From assembly GCA_004352715.1 (NCBI GenBank), contig SCFE01000029.1:2033437-2097436 (forward strand): a DNA stretch of 64,000 bases, given 5' to 3'. Numbering within the stretch: the stretch's first letter is position 1; each line of letters begins with the position of its first letter. This document shows positions 11,825-23,851 of this stretch, piece after piece. The DNA comes from Hofstenia miamia. Its lineage: Eukaryota > Xenacoelomorpha > Acoela. A program made the translations under genes and the position numbers. Under the pieces are notes generated by a model. That model ran no database searches. It saw nothing but the letters and a program-made list of their open reading frames with translations, and was not told the origin of the DNA.

Positions 11825-14800
11825 TCAGACCAGGGACCATTTGAATATTCATGTTATTATAAAGTAATTCATGCAAAAGTTCAGCACTAAGTATGGATTG
11901 CTTACAAACAAGTAAAAAATTATTTGACAGAATATATTTCTGCTCTACCTCATTGTTATAATGGAGGGTGGGGTATAACCAGATAATTCAGAAGAGGGCT
12001 CTGAGAATAGAATTTAGCTATGTTCTAAGACAACAAATACATTTATGGCACCACAAAATACCTAAAACTTTTATATCAGATAGGCATTTTAATTCAGTTT
12101 ATTACCTGTATTATGTTTTTAAATTTTTTCCCCTAATTAGGTGAGGCATATTGGGACGAAAATAAAAGATCAATATTTGTTTTTATATAAAAAAACGTTA
12201 AATACAAAAACAGCATAACACCTTATCATATGCATATTACTCTGATATAGGTCAGTGTATGCACGCTATTGCACAGTATATAATTACGTGAATTTTGTTA
12301 AATTAAAAGCATGAACACCAGTATATGCAAATTATGACGAAGGTCATAAGAAACATACCTCACATGAAATCCAGTGGTCCCCGGACTATTATGTGGAATA
12401 GGTTAATGTAGCATAATCCATCGAAAACAACAAAAACTGAATTCGGGGAACAAGATCAAATTATGAATTTGTCTGATTTTATTAATTTTGTGTTTTCAAT
12501 CGATTAGCATTAAACCAAGCCATGAAATTTAAATTCGATATTAATTTGTAAAAACAATTACTTGTTACTCGAACTTTTGACAAATTACATGTGGACATTT
12601 AAGCTCCACGTCGATTTTGCAAGCGCCATATTAAAGCAGAAATTTGTGCTAGCTGGCAACTAAAAAGGTGACAGGTACTTGTTTAGCAGTAAATATGTTT
12701 ATAAAAATTTCTATAAATATGTAAAACTAAAAGAGGATCGTTGATGGAGAATAAACTCCTTATTATCTACTTTTTTTTACTCGGTTTGATTATTAGTAAA
12801 AATGCGCAGCTAGGCGATTCGTGTGTTGTGCCGATCATTAGGCTGTTGTGAGGGATAGAATAGTTAGTTGCCTAGATCGAACCATCGCACTTAAGTTAGG
12901 GTTAGCTATAGGGGTTTTTAAATACCGCCTAGCTGGCTATCGACGCTTGTCAATTGTTGCATATAGTAACAAATGCAAAATAAGGCGAGATTACCACCAT
13001 AGGAATTATCTATATTTACCTATCTTATTTTAGATCTAAATTTGTTGTTTATTTTGGACTCATAATGACCGATAATGGCCTTTTATCTATAAATGTTGTT
13101 GAAGATATTAGTATCTTCGTAGGTTTAGGAAGCTGCTATTTGCTGCATACTTTAACTGTTTTCAACTCCTTTTTAATACGTTGCAGCTAGTGTCGATAGT
13201 CAAGTTCATTGTATTGTTACATGTAGGGTAGGAAACCGCTACGCTATTTATTAATTGGATTTTTGTATTAGCAGTTAGTGTCGATGAACAGTTGCATTAA
13301 TATGCTAGTAGCAACTACACTGTATCCGAGAATGAATCATTAAGTCGAATAGTGCCTGCATTACTGTTTATTATCACATAGTTAGGGTGCACATAACAAA
13401 ACTAAGTCAAGTGAGAATGAGCTGAGTCCATTGATGGATGGAAAATTACTCTGTAGCGGAATGGCAGATGGCTTCTTGGTGATCAGACACCGCTTCAGGC
13501 AGCGAGCCCATCGTTAACTGGAGTATCTCTCATGTGGTTACCTATAAATAGTGGCTGTTACATATCATTCTCATATTGTATGGATTCTAAATATAGTTTA
13601 GTAAACTAACGGGAGAAACGTGTACATGAGACAATGACAGTTAATCTAGATAGACATCACCCCGCTTGTATGAAACTGTAGTTCAACATCTCTAAATAGT
13701 TCTGAGTTATTACACATCTAAAGCCTGGGTGATGATACTTCCCGTTTTGTCTCATTCTAATGCTACCTACATTACCACACTTTGTCACATTTAGGGTACA
13801 AAATATTATCTTGATTCGATTACACATTAAAGTTCATGTATCAAGTAACTTATAAACAGAAATAAGCGCTCACTTTCTCACAGATGGCAGATACTGTTAT
13901 ATGCTGACGTCTTGTTTATCACTATAAATCAAGTATTGAGAAAATCTTCAAATATTTCTCACACTTCTAGCACACACTGCAATGTGAGGCGTGTTTGGCT
14001 GATGCTAATAAATAGTTGTGGTCATGTCAAAAGAGCTATTTTCAGTCAGCTGCAACAAGCCGATTTGTGAAATTTCTCATTTTACACCAATATTCTATTT
14101 TAAATCACCCTACACTATATATATTTAATTATATCTTAGTCTAATAAGTATATGCATTTCGTTTGTATATAAGAATTATTTCTAACAAATATTAAACTTG
14201 ATGTTGAATTTTTAAACTTTCACATTTCACATCAAGCTTTAAATTAAATAATATTCAAATTTTAAAAGCAGAAATGATTCACAAGACTGCATGCAGTATA
14301 ATAGAGCAATGTACAGTGGTAAAACTGAGGACATTGCTTTAAGGAATGAGAACCACAGTTCGATAACTGTCTATGACAAATTGGCACAAGTAGTGTTCAC
14401 AACAATGATTCTTTTCCAATTCAGTCATAATTGTAGCCAATTTTGGGAATATGCATCTTAGCATCAGCAGGCAGATTTTAATTGAATTATTTCCGCTGTG
14501 AAATGAAGCTTGTTGCTAGCATACTGAATAATTTATTCTTTTCAAACATTGCCAGAAAATGCGCGATGTATGACCTTAATATATTTTGGGATAGTCTTCT
14601 AACTAAAGTCACCATGTGCAGTGCACTACATGCAACTCAGAATCCCAAGATCACTGAATGTATCTACTATAATAACTAATAGAATATGAGTGCATTATTT
14701 TATTTTTGTTGAATTTCCAAGTTATAATCCAATAAAGTATTTCAATTTTTGTTAAATCCAAAATTCAAATTCATACAACTCAAATATAATTTACTTTTGA

Positions 14801-15580
14801 GATTGAATAACCAAGCCATTATTCAGGTATTCTCTTAATTATATGATACTAAAAATTTTTGCATGCAATAAGAATGAAAGAGCTCTCAGAAACTTTTGAA
14901 AATCCAATTTTTACTGAAATTCTTAACAAATAATGATTGGTTATTGTAAACACAGTAGTGGGGATTTCACTTGATTGTGATTTGTTGAATTTTACAACTA
15001 CAGCACATTGCCATGTTATTATGATAAATATACGCACAAATAAATAAAATATCTCAGTAAAATTGTTGAATATATTACAATAAGTATTTGACTTGTTCTT
15101 CAATTGTCAGTGGCTTATGTAATTCTTGTTTTCTTTTATTATCTGCAATTGTCTCGTTGCTTGCAACAAGTGCAATTCATATTATAATTGCAAAATTTTG
15201 ATTTTTGGATTTGGACGTATTTAAACAATAAGGGAAGGAAGGAGAATAGGAAACTCATCTATTAAAAATGTATATAGTGATTGATTGTCATTTGTGTCAA
15301 CTTAATGCATACTATTATTCCAAAAACCGTGCAAATATGTTAAGAAATTAATGTGATGGAGGTTTGATGAAGCAATTTCTCATTTCTATTCATAATCAGA
15401 GTCAGGCCAATCCTAAAGGAATTTCCCTGTGGATGGAAATTATAAACGGAAAAAAGCGTCTATCTCAAGACAGTGTTGAAGCACTTGAAATATTGTATTA
15501 ATATTTGAAAAAATAACTATTTAAAGTTCTTATTTATTTATTGTTAGATTACTAAATTTGCTTTAAATCAAAAAATCAAT
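11825..15580. other. AT-rich stretch inside the hAT-bounded segment
   Basis: No gene recognised. Short ORFs at 12848-13033, 14482-14679 and 14849-15103 (minus) show no domain and are probably chance. Confidence 0.45.
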
Positions 15581-15998
15581 CATTTATAAAAATTCGGATT
15601 AGATCGAATCGGATCGAATTATAAATTTTTGGATCCAATTCCATCTCTGGATCAGCATCATACAAGGATGTGACCTATTCCATGGTCTTGCTTGCTGTGA
15701 ATAACAAGTTGAGGAAAACAGCAAAATTTAATGCTTTTTAGTTTTACTATCAATTATGAACAAATCCATACAATTGCATCAATATTTTATGAACAGCCAA
15801 TTTTTGCATGACAAGCTGCCATCAGACATAGCTCAAATCTAGGATTTCAATTCTAGCTTTTTCATCAATCTTTCTAAGATATTATAAAATCTCAAATTTT
15901 GACATATTTTATAAACATTTTTCGATATCCTGTATTTCAGAAAACTCATGAGCAAGTAGCAATGTATGTTTCTCTTTTATTGGATTAATTTTACAATA

Positions 15999-16212
15999 CA
16001 GTGTCGGTCATCTAATTTAGTCCACCTAAAAATATATTTATTTTGAGCATTCAAACGATTAGGAACAATATATCTGAAGAAATTAAAAAATATGTTTTTA
16101 TGTAGGAATCTTCACTGTGTTTGTGTGTGTGTCAGAGTTTCAAAATTATTTGGGGACACAACAAACAGACACATTGTATATAAATTACGTCGATCGTCTA
16201 TTTTAGACCACT
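15999..16212 (+). repeat. Left IR/DR end of the Tc1 element
   Basis: Outer direct repeat at 16005-16026 and inner direct repeat at 16191-16212, spaced about 186 bp. They match at most positions over a core reading TCTATTTTAGACCAC or close to it. They are likely transposase-binding sites by analogy with IR/DR elements. Confidence 0.8.
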
Positions 16213-16285
16213 TATTTAATTGGCTGATTCTTGACAATTCTGCTTTATCGACAATTATTTTCGGTAAGCTTTCAATGTATTGAAT

Positions 16286-17238
16286 NNNNNNNNNNNNNNN
16301 NNNNNNNNNNNNNNNNNNNNNNNNNNNNNNNNNNNNNNNNNNNNNNNNNNNNNNNNNNNNNNNNNNNNNNNNNNNNNNNNNNNNNNNNNNNNNNNNNNNN
16401 NNNNNNNNNNNNNNNNNNNNNNNNNNNNNNNNNNNNNNNNNNNNNNNNNNNNNNNNNNNNNNNNNNNNNNNNNNNNNNNNNNNNNNNNNNNNNNNNNNNN
16501 NNNNNNNNNNNNNNNNNNNNNNNNNNNNNNNNNNNNNNNNNNNNNNNNNNNNNNNNNNNNNNNNNNNNNNNNNNNNNNNNNNNNNNNNNNNNNNNNNNNN
16601 NNNNNNNNNNNNNNNNNNNNNNNNNNNNNNNNNNNNNNNNNNNNNNNNNNNNNNNNNNNNNNNNNNNNNNNNNNNNNNNNNNNNNNNNNNNNNNNNNNNN
16701 NNNNNNNNNNNNNNNNNNNNNNNNNNNNNNNNNNNNNNNNNNNNNNNNNNNNNNNNNNNNNNNNNNNNNNNNNNNNNNNNNNNNNNNNNNNNNNNNNNNN
16801 NNNNNNNNNNNNNNNNNNNNNNNNNNNNNNNNNNNNNNNNNNNNNNNNNNNNNNNNNNNNNNNNNNNNNNNNNNNNNNNNNNNNNNNNNNNNNNNNNNNN
16901 NNNNNNNNNNNNNNNNNNNNNNNNNNNNNNNNNNNNNNNNNNNNNNNNNNNNNNNNNNNNNNNNNNNNNNNNNNNNNNNNNNNNNNNNNNNNNNNNNNNN
17001 NNNNNNNNNNNNNNNNNNNNNNNNNNNNNNNNNNNNNNNNNNNNNNNNNNNNNNNNNNNNNNNNNNNNNNNNNNNNNNNNNNNNNNNNNNNNNNNNNNNN
17101 NNNNNNNNNNNNNNNNNNNNNNNNNNNNNNNNNNNNNNNNNNNNNNNNNNNNNNNNNNNNNNNNNNNNNNNNNNNNNNNNNNNNNNNNNNNNNNNNNNNN
17201 NNNNNNNNNNNNNNNNNNNNNNNNNNNNNNNNNNNNNN
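16286..17238. other. Assembly gap, 953 N
   Basis: Removes the transposase N-terminal DNA-binding region and start codon of the Tc1 element. Confidence 0.95.
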
Positions 17239-17865
17239 TTAATGAAGAGGCGGTTAACGTGGTGCAAGGCCAGAGAAAACTTCAACGATGTCGATTGGAG
17301 TAAAATTATTTTTACTGACGAAAGTAAAATTGAATTACTTCCATGCCGTCGTCAGTATGTTCGGAGGGACAAAGGTCAGCAATTATTGCCAAAAAACCTC
17401 ATCAAGACAAAGAAGTTTTCCCCATATGTCATGATATGGGGAGGTATTCGTTCCGATGGTAAACGATTTATCAAGCGGATACAAGGGACTGTCGATTCCC
17501 TTGCGTATCAAGCCGTTTTGGACGAAGCCCTTCCTGCTCTATATTCCTCACGATTTATATGGCAACAAGATGGAGCCAGTTGCCACACCTCAGCTTCTAC
17601 AAAGAAATATTTCGAGGCAAAAGCCATACGGATGATGAATGACTGGCCGGCCCAGAGCGCTGACCTAAACATTATTGAAAATTTTTGGGATATCCTCAAG
17701 GATAAGGTCATGAAAAGAAAACCTGGCAATGTTGAAGATCTTTGGAGTTACACCGAAGAAGAATTTTACTTGGTTCCGGATGAATACATTTTTACATTGT
17801 ACAAGTCTATGGCATCCCGTGTAAAGAAGGTGATAAATGCAAAAGGAGGATCCACAAAGTACTAA
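17239..17865 (+). CDS. Tc1-family transposase (DD35E), C-terminal 208 aa
   Basis: Cut-and-paste transposase catalytic domain. It is open from the gap edge to TAA at 17863-17865 without disruption. First Asp: IIFTDESKIEL. Second Asp: FIWQQDGASCHTS. Glu: ADLNIIENFWDILK. I count 35 residues between the second Asp and the Glu, one more than the 34 of classical Tc1, which puts it in the DD35E group. Other family blocks are present (VMIWGGI, DWPAQSADLN). The N-terminal paired/HTH region and the nuclear-localisation region would lie in the gap. An AATAAA lies at 17948-17953. All three catalytic residues and the ends are intact in what is visible, so the copy could be young. Confidence 0.9.
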   Translation, partial: LMKRRLTWCKARENFNDVDWSKIIFTDESKIELLPCRRQYVRRDKGQQLLPKNLIKTKKFSPYVMIWGGIRSDGKRFIKRIQGTVDSLAYQAVLDEALPALYSSRFIWQQDGASCHTSASTKKYFEAKAIRMMNDWPAQSADLNIIENFWDILKDKVMKRKPGNVEDLWSYTEEEFYLVPDEYIFTLYKSMASRVKKVINAKGGSTKY

Positions 17866-17984
17866 TATTGTTTTTCAATGTTATTCTCTGCTTTTATATA
17901 TTTTCGTGTACATTTCATAACATTTGAATACATGATCATTTATATTCAATAAAAATTTGGGTTTTGAATCCATTTGTCACGACT

Positions 17985-18194
17985 GGCCTAAAATAGATGA
18001 ACGATGCCTGTTATGATAATATCTCTGTAAGTTATATGCTAAATAATTAAACGTAACATTTTCATTGCATTTTCTTGGTAATATGGCTAAACTATATTTT
18101 GAAAGCATTAAAGGTAAATTAATTGCTTTGTTTGTATAAATAATTACGCAATAATGTTTTTTTACGGGTGGTCTAAAATAGATGACTGACACTG
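17985..18194 (-). repeat. Right IR/DR end of the Tc1 element
   Basis: The inner repeat at 17985-18004 and outer repeat at about 18169-18194 are inverted relative to the left end. Spacing of the two repeats is similar to that of the left end. Confidence 0.8.
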
Positions 18195-18196
18195 TA

Positions 18197-20234
18197 TATA
18201 TATATAATGAAAACTGTTAACATTTATAAAATAGGACCAATAATGTGAACTGACCACAAGGGTGGCCTGCATATCTATTTTCTTCTGAATGATATCTCTC
18301 AATAATTAATATTCCATAAATGGTTTTTACGGTGAGTTCAAGAAAAAGGCAAGTTAAAATTGATTTTTCCACCCTAATATTTGATGAGGACTATGGAAGT
18401 GTGATTTTTGTTTGCACTTATTGAATAGCAGCTTGAGTTTCACTACATGTACAATAGAAGACTTCCTCAACTATGCATCATGGTTCCTATTCTTCTAGCA
18501 AACTTCCTAGATGCCTGGTTGAGCCTTTCACACCTGATAGTGTATCAACTCGTTTGGGGATGCAGGAAATAATGAATATTGAATTCTGCAATGGAGACAA
18601 CCAATGCGTTCTAAATCTACAGGCCATGTAGACGAAACATGAGTTAAATTATTGTAGGCTGGTTTATATTAAGCAATGTTTTCAAATTATTAATAAATCA
18701 ACAAAAATACAAACATTTAATGAAAAAACTTAGATAATTGAGCAGGAGTAGCACAGTTAATGGAAGAAAGCAGCTTACAAAAATTGTTTAAAATATGGTT
18801 ACAAGTCTTATCAATCAGACTGAGAGCAGTTACAACTGTTAAATCCATTAATAAATTTAAAAAAAATTAACAATATGATTTCTAAAGTGTGTAATATTCC
18901 GATGAATTTAAAAAAAAGAATAACATTGAACAACATATTCAAAAAATGTATTCCAATGATGCTGTAAGCCAGCTCTGGAAAGCATTTCTTTATATGTTCT
19001 GGACGGATTGTCGTCTTCTGCACATGCAAGTTCTTTATACTTTAAGCCTATAAATCCAGAAACATATAAATCCATATCAAGAAATTGCTAACAAATATTT
19101 TTAGCCCTCTTGTGGTCAATGCTCATTACGTTTAAAATGACGTAATTCTGCTCAAGTGAAAATTGAGAATGTTATTAATGTGATTTAAAACCGTTTTCTG
19201 ATTCAATAAATTTGTGATTGTATATATTCTAAAATAATAATTTACTAAAAGTAAAAGAAATGAAAAAAATGTAATGTTTAACTGTTCCTGAACTTTTCAA
19301 TTCATAAACAGTTAATTGAAATCTTATTGATTCAATTACAAATTTATCGAATGCTCCTTCTATACACTTGATTGCTGCTCCAATCTAAAAAAATATAATA
19401 AATTTAAAAATATTAAAAAATGTAATGGAAAATATAGGAGATGAAAATGAAAAAATAGGACATATTGTGAAAAGCATTTCGAATGATAACTCTTCTGAAC
19501 GCCTATGACAACTACGATAAAATTAATACAACTGACGATGTTAAAGTTTTAGTAATTCCTTCCACACATTTTGGGTTTTTTGCTAAAGCAGTGATTTTTG
19601 AACGCATTCGTTCCATTTTGCCATTAATTTGCACAACTACTATGTTTTATATGTACTCTGAGATTGATTAGTATCAAACTTATTTATTGAAATTAAAGGT
19701 TATGAGTAGCATTTCTAGGGTAGACAAAGGCTGGGCTAATTTCATACCCCACTCACAGTTTTACATACTAGAACTATGAAAAAAATGCTTACTACTACAA
19801 TTATCGTTAAATCAGCTTTAATCAATTTCTTCTATAGTGTTAAACATTAATTAAGTGGTTATCAATCCGCTATTTTTACAAACACATCCTTAGACCTACG
19901 TGGCTGTACTATAATACAAACTGTCCAATTATTCCGAATTCGTCGGGAGTATCCAGATTTTGGATGAGATATCCCGAATCCCTATGCATAAGTCGTAGGG
20001 ATAGGAGAAATTCCAATATTTAAAGCGAGCGTAAAAAATTATATACTGCTTTTTCCTTGGAAAATAAATAAATTCCATTTTTCAAACGCGTAGAGTACGT
20101 AAATTTTTTATAAATATGGATATCATTCAATAATATTAGTCATGATATTATTAGTATAATATTCTATAGACTATCTCATTTCCAATCTGTCCATCAGCAA
20201 TATGTCAATTTACATTAAATCATCGAGGAAAAAG
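18197..20234. other. AT-rich non-coding stretch
   Basis: No supported gene. It contains the dispersed repeat at 18601-18663. At 19940-20010 a GGGATA/TATCCCGAAT-rich tract resembles hAT subterminal sequence, but no ends were found. Confidence 0.45.
18601..18663 (+). repeat. Dispersed repeat, inverted partner at 27526-27588
   Basis: Contains AGGCCATGTAGACGAAACA and ATTGTAGGCTGGT. The same roughly 63-bp block, with few changes, occurs on the opposite strand at 27526-27588. That copy lies about 70 bp upstream of the THAP pseudogene start, so the block may belong to the same transposon family. Confidence 0.65.
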
Positions 20235-20290
20235 TACGATTAAATGCATAGGTGAAAGATAAAGATCTTTCACCTATGCATTTGATCGTA
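20235..20290. repeat. Near-perfect 26-bp hairpin with 4-nt loop
   Basis: Stem 20235-20260 (ending TGCATAGGTGAAAGAT) pairs with 20265-20290 (starting ATCTTTCACCTATGCA) with one mismatch (G.T possible in RNA). The loop is AAAG. A few A/T pairs extend it outward. No surrounding transposon was recognised. Confidence 0.85.
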
Positions 20291-21044
20291 TTTGATTGAA
20301 TATCAAGATGTTCTATTTCTTTCATTTTTAAAATTTCTAAAATCGTACTCGAAATCCTGACGGCGGATGGAAAGTCTGTACAATACATTCATGAATACAT
20401 TTAAAAACAGAAAATAGAAAACTTTTCAACGTATAAAAATAAATCAATAATTCATTTACATACATTGCTCAAAAGCATTTCTTCCAAAATAATCCATAAA
20501 ACAACCTTATTCATATGAAACAGTAAGATTTGTAAGAGGCTGTTTTAAGAATTCACTTAGTGTTTAAACAGCGGGATGTGTAGCAATAAAATTATTAAAT
20601 TGAAAAATAAAAGGATCACACTTTCATGTAAAAATACTTCTATTAATAAACTATGTAAACTTTATAAGACAATAGAGAAATTCAAATGTTGTCAGTTTTT
20701 ATAGGGGAGGTGCACATTGAATTTCCATATCAGACACTAGTTCAGGTCTGAAAATGGATCAAGATATATTGAACAAAGCCAACCCACCATTAGTCAGACA
20801 TTGACAAAGCATTGGCTAAATATCGAGCTGATTTGGAAGAAATCATTCAGAAGGGAGCCAATTACATTAAGATTGAATTTAAGAACATTGACATTTGATA
20901 TTTACACATTGAATATTATCAGGTATAGGATTTTTATGTCAATAAATATGCGTAAATATGTCCTAAAATATGTACTTAAAAATACCAAAATATGTCATTG
21001 AATATGTCAATTAATAAGACGTAAAACCATCAAATTACTCAATT

Positions 21045-22740
21045 TCAAGATTGTTCCACATGATCACCATGTTTATTTTGAAGTTTTCCACCGTCAATCG
21101 TTGCCTTTGGCGTACCAAATTCGGCCCAAAACACTAAAACATCGCTCAATATCCCCGCTGACTGTTGGAGCAAACCTAAAATTTCTAATTCTCGAGAATG
21201 GATGGCTGGCAAAAAAGCTTCGATCAGTCGGAAGTTCCTGACGCAGTGTTCTTCCATAATTCAGCACAGTCTCCCAATCTGGACTTCTATATAAAACTGC
21301 AGTGTACTTTGTATTGTATTCGTTCATCGAAGGAACCAAGAAATTTTTCAATTAAATTTGTCAATTCTGATAATGGTTTATTGAATCAGTGGTGTAATCG
21401 CTTTGAACTGACCCACGTAGATGAGCTGCAATCAATAGTTCTTGATTGTCATGAACTCTTTCTGCTGCTGTGACTCACTGGGATCCAGCTGGTTTTTGAT
21501 AAAATCGGATACCTCTTCACAGTGCTCACAATAGTAAAAAGCAGCATCCAACCAGTTATGCCAACGAGTAAGTACAGCTCCGGAGGCACAGGTGGACCAG
21601 TAATTTCCGCAAATAACCGTTTTTGCCTTGCACATTTAACCAATAATTTCTTCATCAAGCTGATAAATTGATCAACTAGCGAGTAATTATCTCTAACTTC
21701 TTCAGAAACTCGCTGAATTCCATGTGCCTGACAAGTAATATGCAAGAGATTGGGAAATAAAAACTTCAAATTTCGACCACTTGCCAACATATATGCTGCT
21801 GCATTAGTGACAAATAATTTTAATTTTTTCATAAAGAACATCACCCTGATAAAGTGAATTTAGAGTAGAATTGACTTTTGTAGCATTGATTTTCTCCAAT
21901 CTGACTAAGTCGTATAATACTGGTGCCTTGTCATCAGGGTTATATGAAAATATATTTTATTTAAATATATTGGCAATAAATATATTTAAATATGTTTATT
22001 TTTCAACGTGAGCAATGAAATATATTTATTTTTTTCCGACAAAAATTTTAATTATATGAAAACTACCATGAGTATATTATTGTGCAGTACCGTGCTGGTA
22101 GACACTGCTTACATATGCACTGACATCCTGTGAATAATGTTCTATAAAGCAGCTAAAGAATGTAGACAAACAAGATTAGCTTCACATAGCATGACTTCCC
22201 TCAACCAGTCAGCCACAGCGATAAAATATATATTTATTATGAAAATATCTGCAATATATTTTTTTATTGCTGAGAAAAATATTTTTTGCAAAAAATATAT
22301 TTAAATATATTTTCATACAACCCTGCTTGTCATTATCTTCTTCCAATATTCCAACGCAGATACCAGTTAGATGTCTTTCCCAATAACTGAATTCCATATA
22401 AAATCAACTCGCTTGTCATACTGCTTCTCTACATAAATTTTCCGAAGTGTTGAACTCTATGGAGTTTGTAATTTGGCATATTTCCCCATTAAATACTTTA
22501 TATCTGGATGATCGCACTTATATAAAGGAATGTTCGCATTCTTACTAGTGATCTCACCATGTCTGTGTAAAACTCATTGGACTCACTATTGGAATCTGTG
22601 TTGAGATAAGTTTTTCTACTCCTTCTTGAAAGCTCCAGTTGAGTTTAATGTTTGTTGCTTTCAATATGCTTAGCCCGATTATTGCTGTCAACAAAATACA
22701 CACACGGCTTGCAGCGAAATTGTGCAATATCAACTATTCA
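21045..22740 (-). pseudogene. hAT-family transposase pseudogene
   Basis: Minus-strand order: a BED-like zinc finger near 22735-22650 (FRCKPC...RAKHIESNKH, C-x2-C-x11-H-x5-H); a stretch VGILEEDNDK cut by the MITE at 22326 and resuming as APVLYDLVRLEKINATKV at about 21926; the catalytic-core region LFVTNAAAYMLASG...HITCQAHGIQRV (21810-21700); LTRWHNWLDAAFYYCEHCEEV (near 21560); and the C-terminal dimerisation region FAPTVSGDIERCFSVLGRI (near 21150-21110). At least three frameshifts separate the blocks, so it is dead. The MITE itself does not shift the frame record: joining across one target copy keeps the local frame open. Confidence 0.85.
21935..22325. mobile_element. hAT MITE nested in the hAT transposase
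   Basis: 391 bp. Inverted ends start CAGGGTTATATGAAAATATA (left) and CAGGGTTGTATGAAAATATA (right, inverted). The exact octamer CTTGTCAT flanks it (21927-21934 and 22326-22333). The interior is AT-rich with no coding capacity. It inserted after the host hAT was in place. Confidence 0.9.
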
Positions 22741-23045
22741 AATGGAGAACGCATTCAGTGAAGTCCTACACTAACTACTTGAAATATGAAAAAAACAATT
22801 ACATAACATTTTTTATAAAAATTGATGATCACCTTTGTTTGCTTGCCTTTTCTCAGGAAAGTGGTGGCTTGTGAGAACATCTCCATAGCAAACATTGTAA
22901 ATTCTCAGAAATAGCTGCATTGAACTCGTTTTTATGAGAAATATGCCAATATATTTAAAATTATGTCAAAAACTTGAATAGTACAGAAATATGTTAAACA
23001 CATGTCTAATTGTAGAAACATAATAATCCTATCCCTGAATATTAT

Positions 23046-23851
23046 GATAGTTTGTATATACCTATGTCTCCCATTTTTAATAAAAAGTAATTTTTAAAAA
23101 CGGACGTTTCTTTGGGTAACCCTATATTAATCTATAAGAATAAATAAATAGTATTAAAATTATAATAAATCTAAAAAATTAACACATTTGTAACTTTCTA
23201 GAAAATGTGCATGCAAGTTTTTTTAATGACAGTATCATTACCAACATTATGGTGAAACATTGACCCAACTCAACCCAACCCATTTAAAGCCCCGCACTAG
23301 TTAAGTCAGGATTTGTAAAATTTAAAAGTTTTTAAATTCAGTGAATCACATGTCTACATAATAATCAACGTAACTCTATTGAGCGTTTTGTATACATATA
23401 TTTGACCCCGTACCAATTATGATTACAAAAAAACATTTATTGAATAAATATCATTGAAAGCAGGACTGATATTAATGTAATTGTTGCTAAAGCTTGATAC
23501 ACTCAAATTGCAGTGAATGTCATAATTATTTTATTATATACAATTTTTCATCTGTATTACCTGTTAAAAAATTATAATTTGATAATTAAATGTTCTGTTA
23601 GAAAATAATGTCGTAAAAAAATTTTAATAATTTATTATATATAAATTAGTATTTCATTTACAAAAAAATAAAACACGCTACTGCATCAAGAAAGTGATAA
23701 CATGAAGCATTACAGACTGATTTATATATTTAGAAATTTGATGATTCAAAATTCAGCCTGTGCATAACTTTCCCCTTTTCACTAGATCGAATATATGGAA
23801 CTTACTGCCATTTATCACACTAGCAGGCATATTTTTTACGATTATTGACAA
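23046..23851. other. AT-rich stretch with a CCCAACCC tract
   Basis: A CCCAACTCAACCCAACCC-type tract at 23262-23290 followed by GCCCCGCACTA at 23289-23300 resembles a hAT terminus, but no partner end was identified. Confidence 0.35.

Larger units (their letters stand above)
7022..15649. mobile_element. Putative 8.6-kb hAT-bounded segment
   Basis: The left end at 7022 reads CAGAGATGGAATCGGATC. The right end at 15649, read inward on the minus strand, is CAGAGATGGAATTGGATC. Both then run into GGATCG/TTCGAT-rich subterminal sequence. The flanking octamers are GATCAGTA (7014-7021) and GATCAGCA (15650-15657), a 7/8 match consistent with an aged hAT 8-bp target duplication. Inside lie two mariner relics, a CCCAAT-type MITE (11555-11824) and an exon-like ORF (10937-11226), but no recognisable hAT transposase. 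Either this is one old element or two ends of a family that happened to land on similar targets; the flank match favours the first. Confidence 0.5.
15999..18194 (+). mobile_element. Tc1-family transposon with IR/DR ends
   Basis: Flanked by TA on both sides (15997-15998 and 18195-18196), the Tc1/mariner target. Outer ends: CAGTGTCGGTCATCTAATTT at 15999 and its inverse starting CAGTGTCAGTCATCTATTTT at 18194. A second, internal copy of the same unit lies near each end: CGATCGTCTATTTTAGACCA at 16191 and the inverse of GGCCTAAAATAGATGAACGA at 17985-18004. This is the IR/DR arrangement known from Sleeping Beauty-type elements, where each end carries two transposase-binding repeats. A 953-N gap removes the middle. 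Confidence 0.9.
20920..23037 (-). mobile_element. hAT transposon, decayed, with exact 8-bp target duplication
   Basis: Ends are CAGGTATAGGATTTTTATG (left) and, inverted, CAGGGATAGGATTATTATG (right). The octamer AATATTAT flanks both sides (20912-20919 and 23038-23045). Subterminal AAATATGT motifs are repeated at both ends, as is usual for hAT. The body holds a broken hAT transposase on the minus strand and a nested MITE (21935-22325). Length is 2118 bp including the MITE. Confidence 0.9.

Noticed and set aside
13440-13520. Possible tRNA-like GC-richer stretch
   Set aside because: No cloverleaf with T-arm consensus could be drawn.
16231-17242. Long frames spanning runs of N (here and at 7.5-9 kb, 25.5-26.7 kb, 42.6-44 kb, 62-63.9 kb)
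   Set aside because: They are open only because N cannot be a stop; only the sequenced parts were used.
21198-21473. 91-codon plus-strand ORF
   Set aside because: Antisense shadow of the hAT transposase pseudogene.
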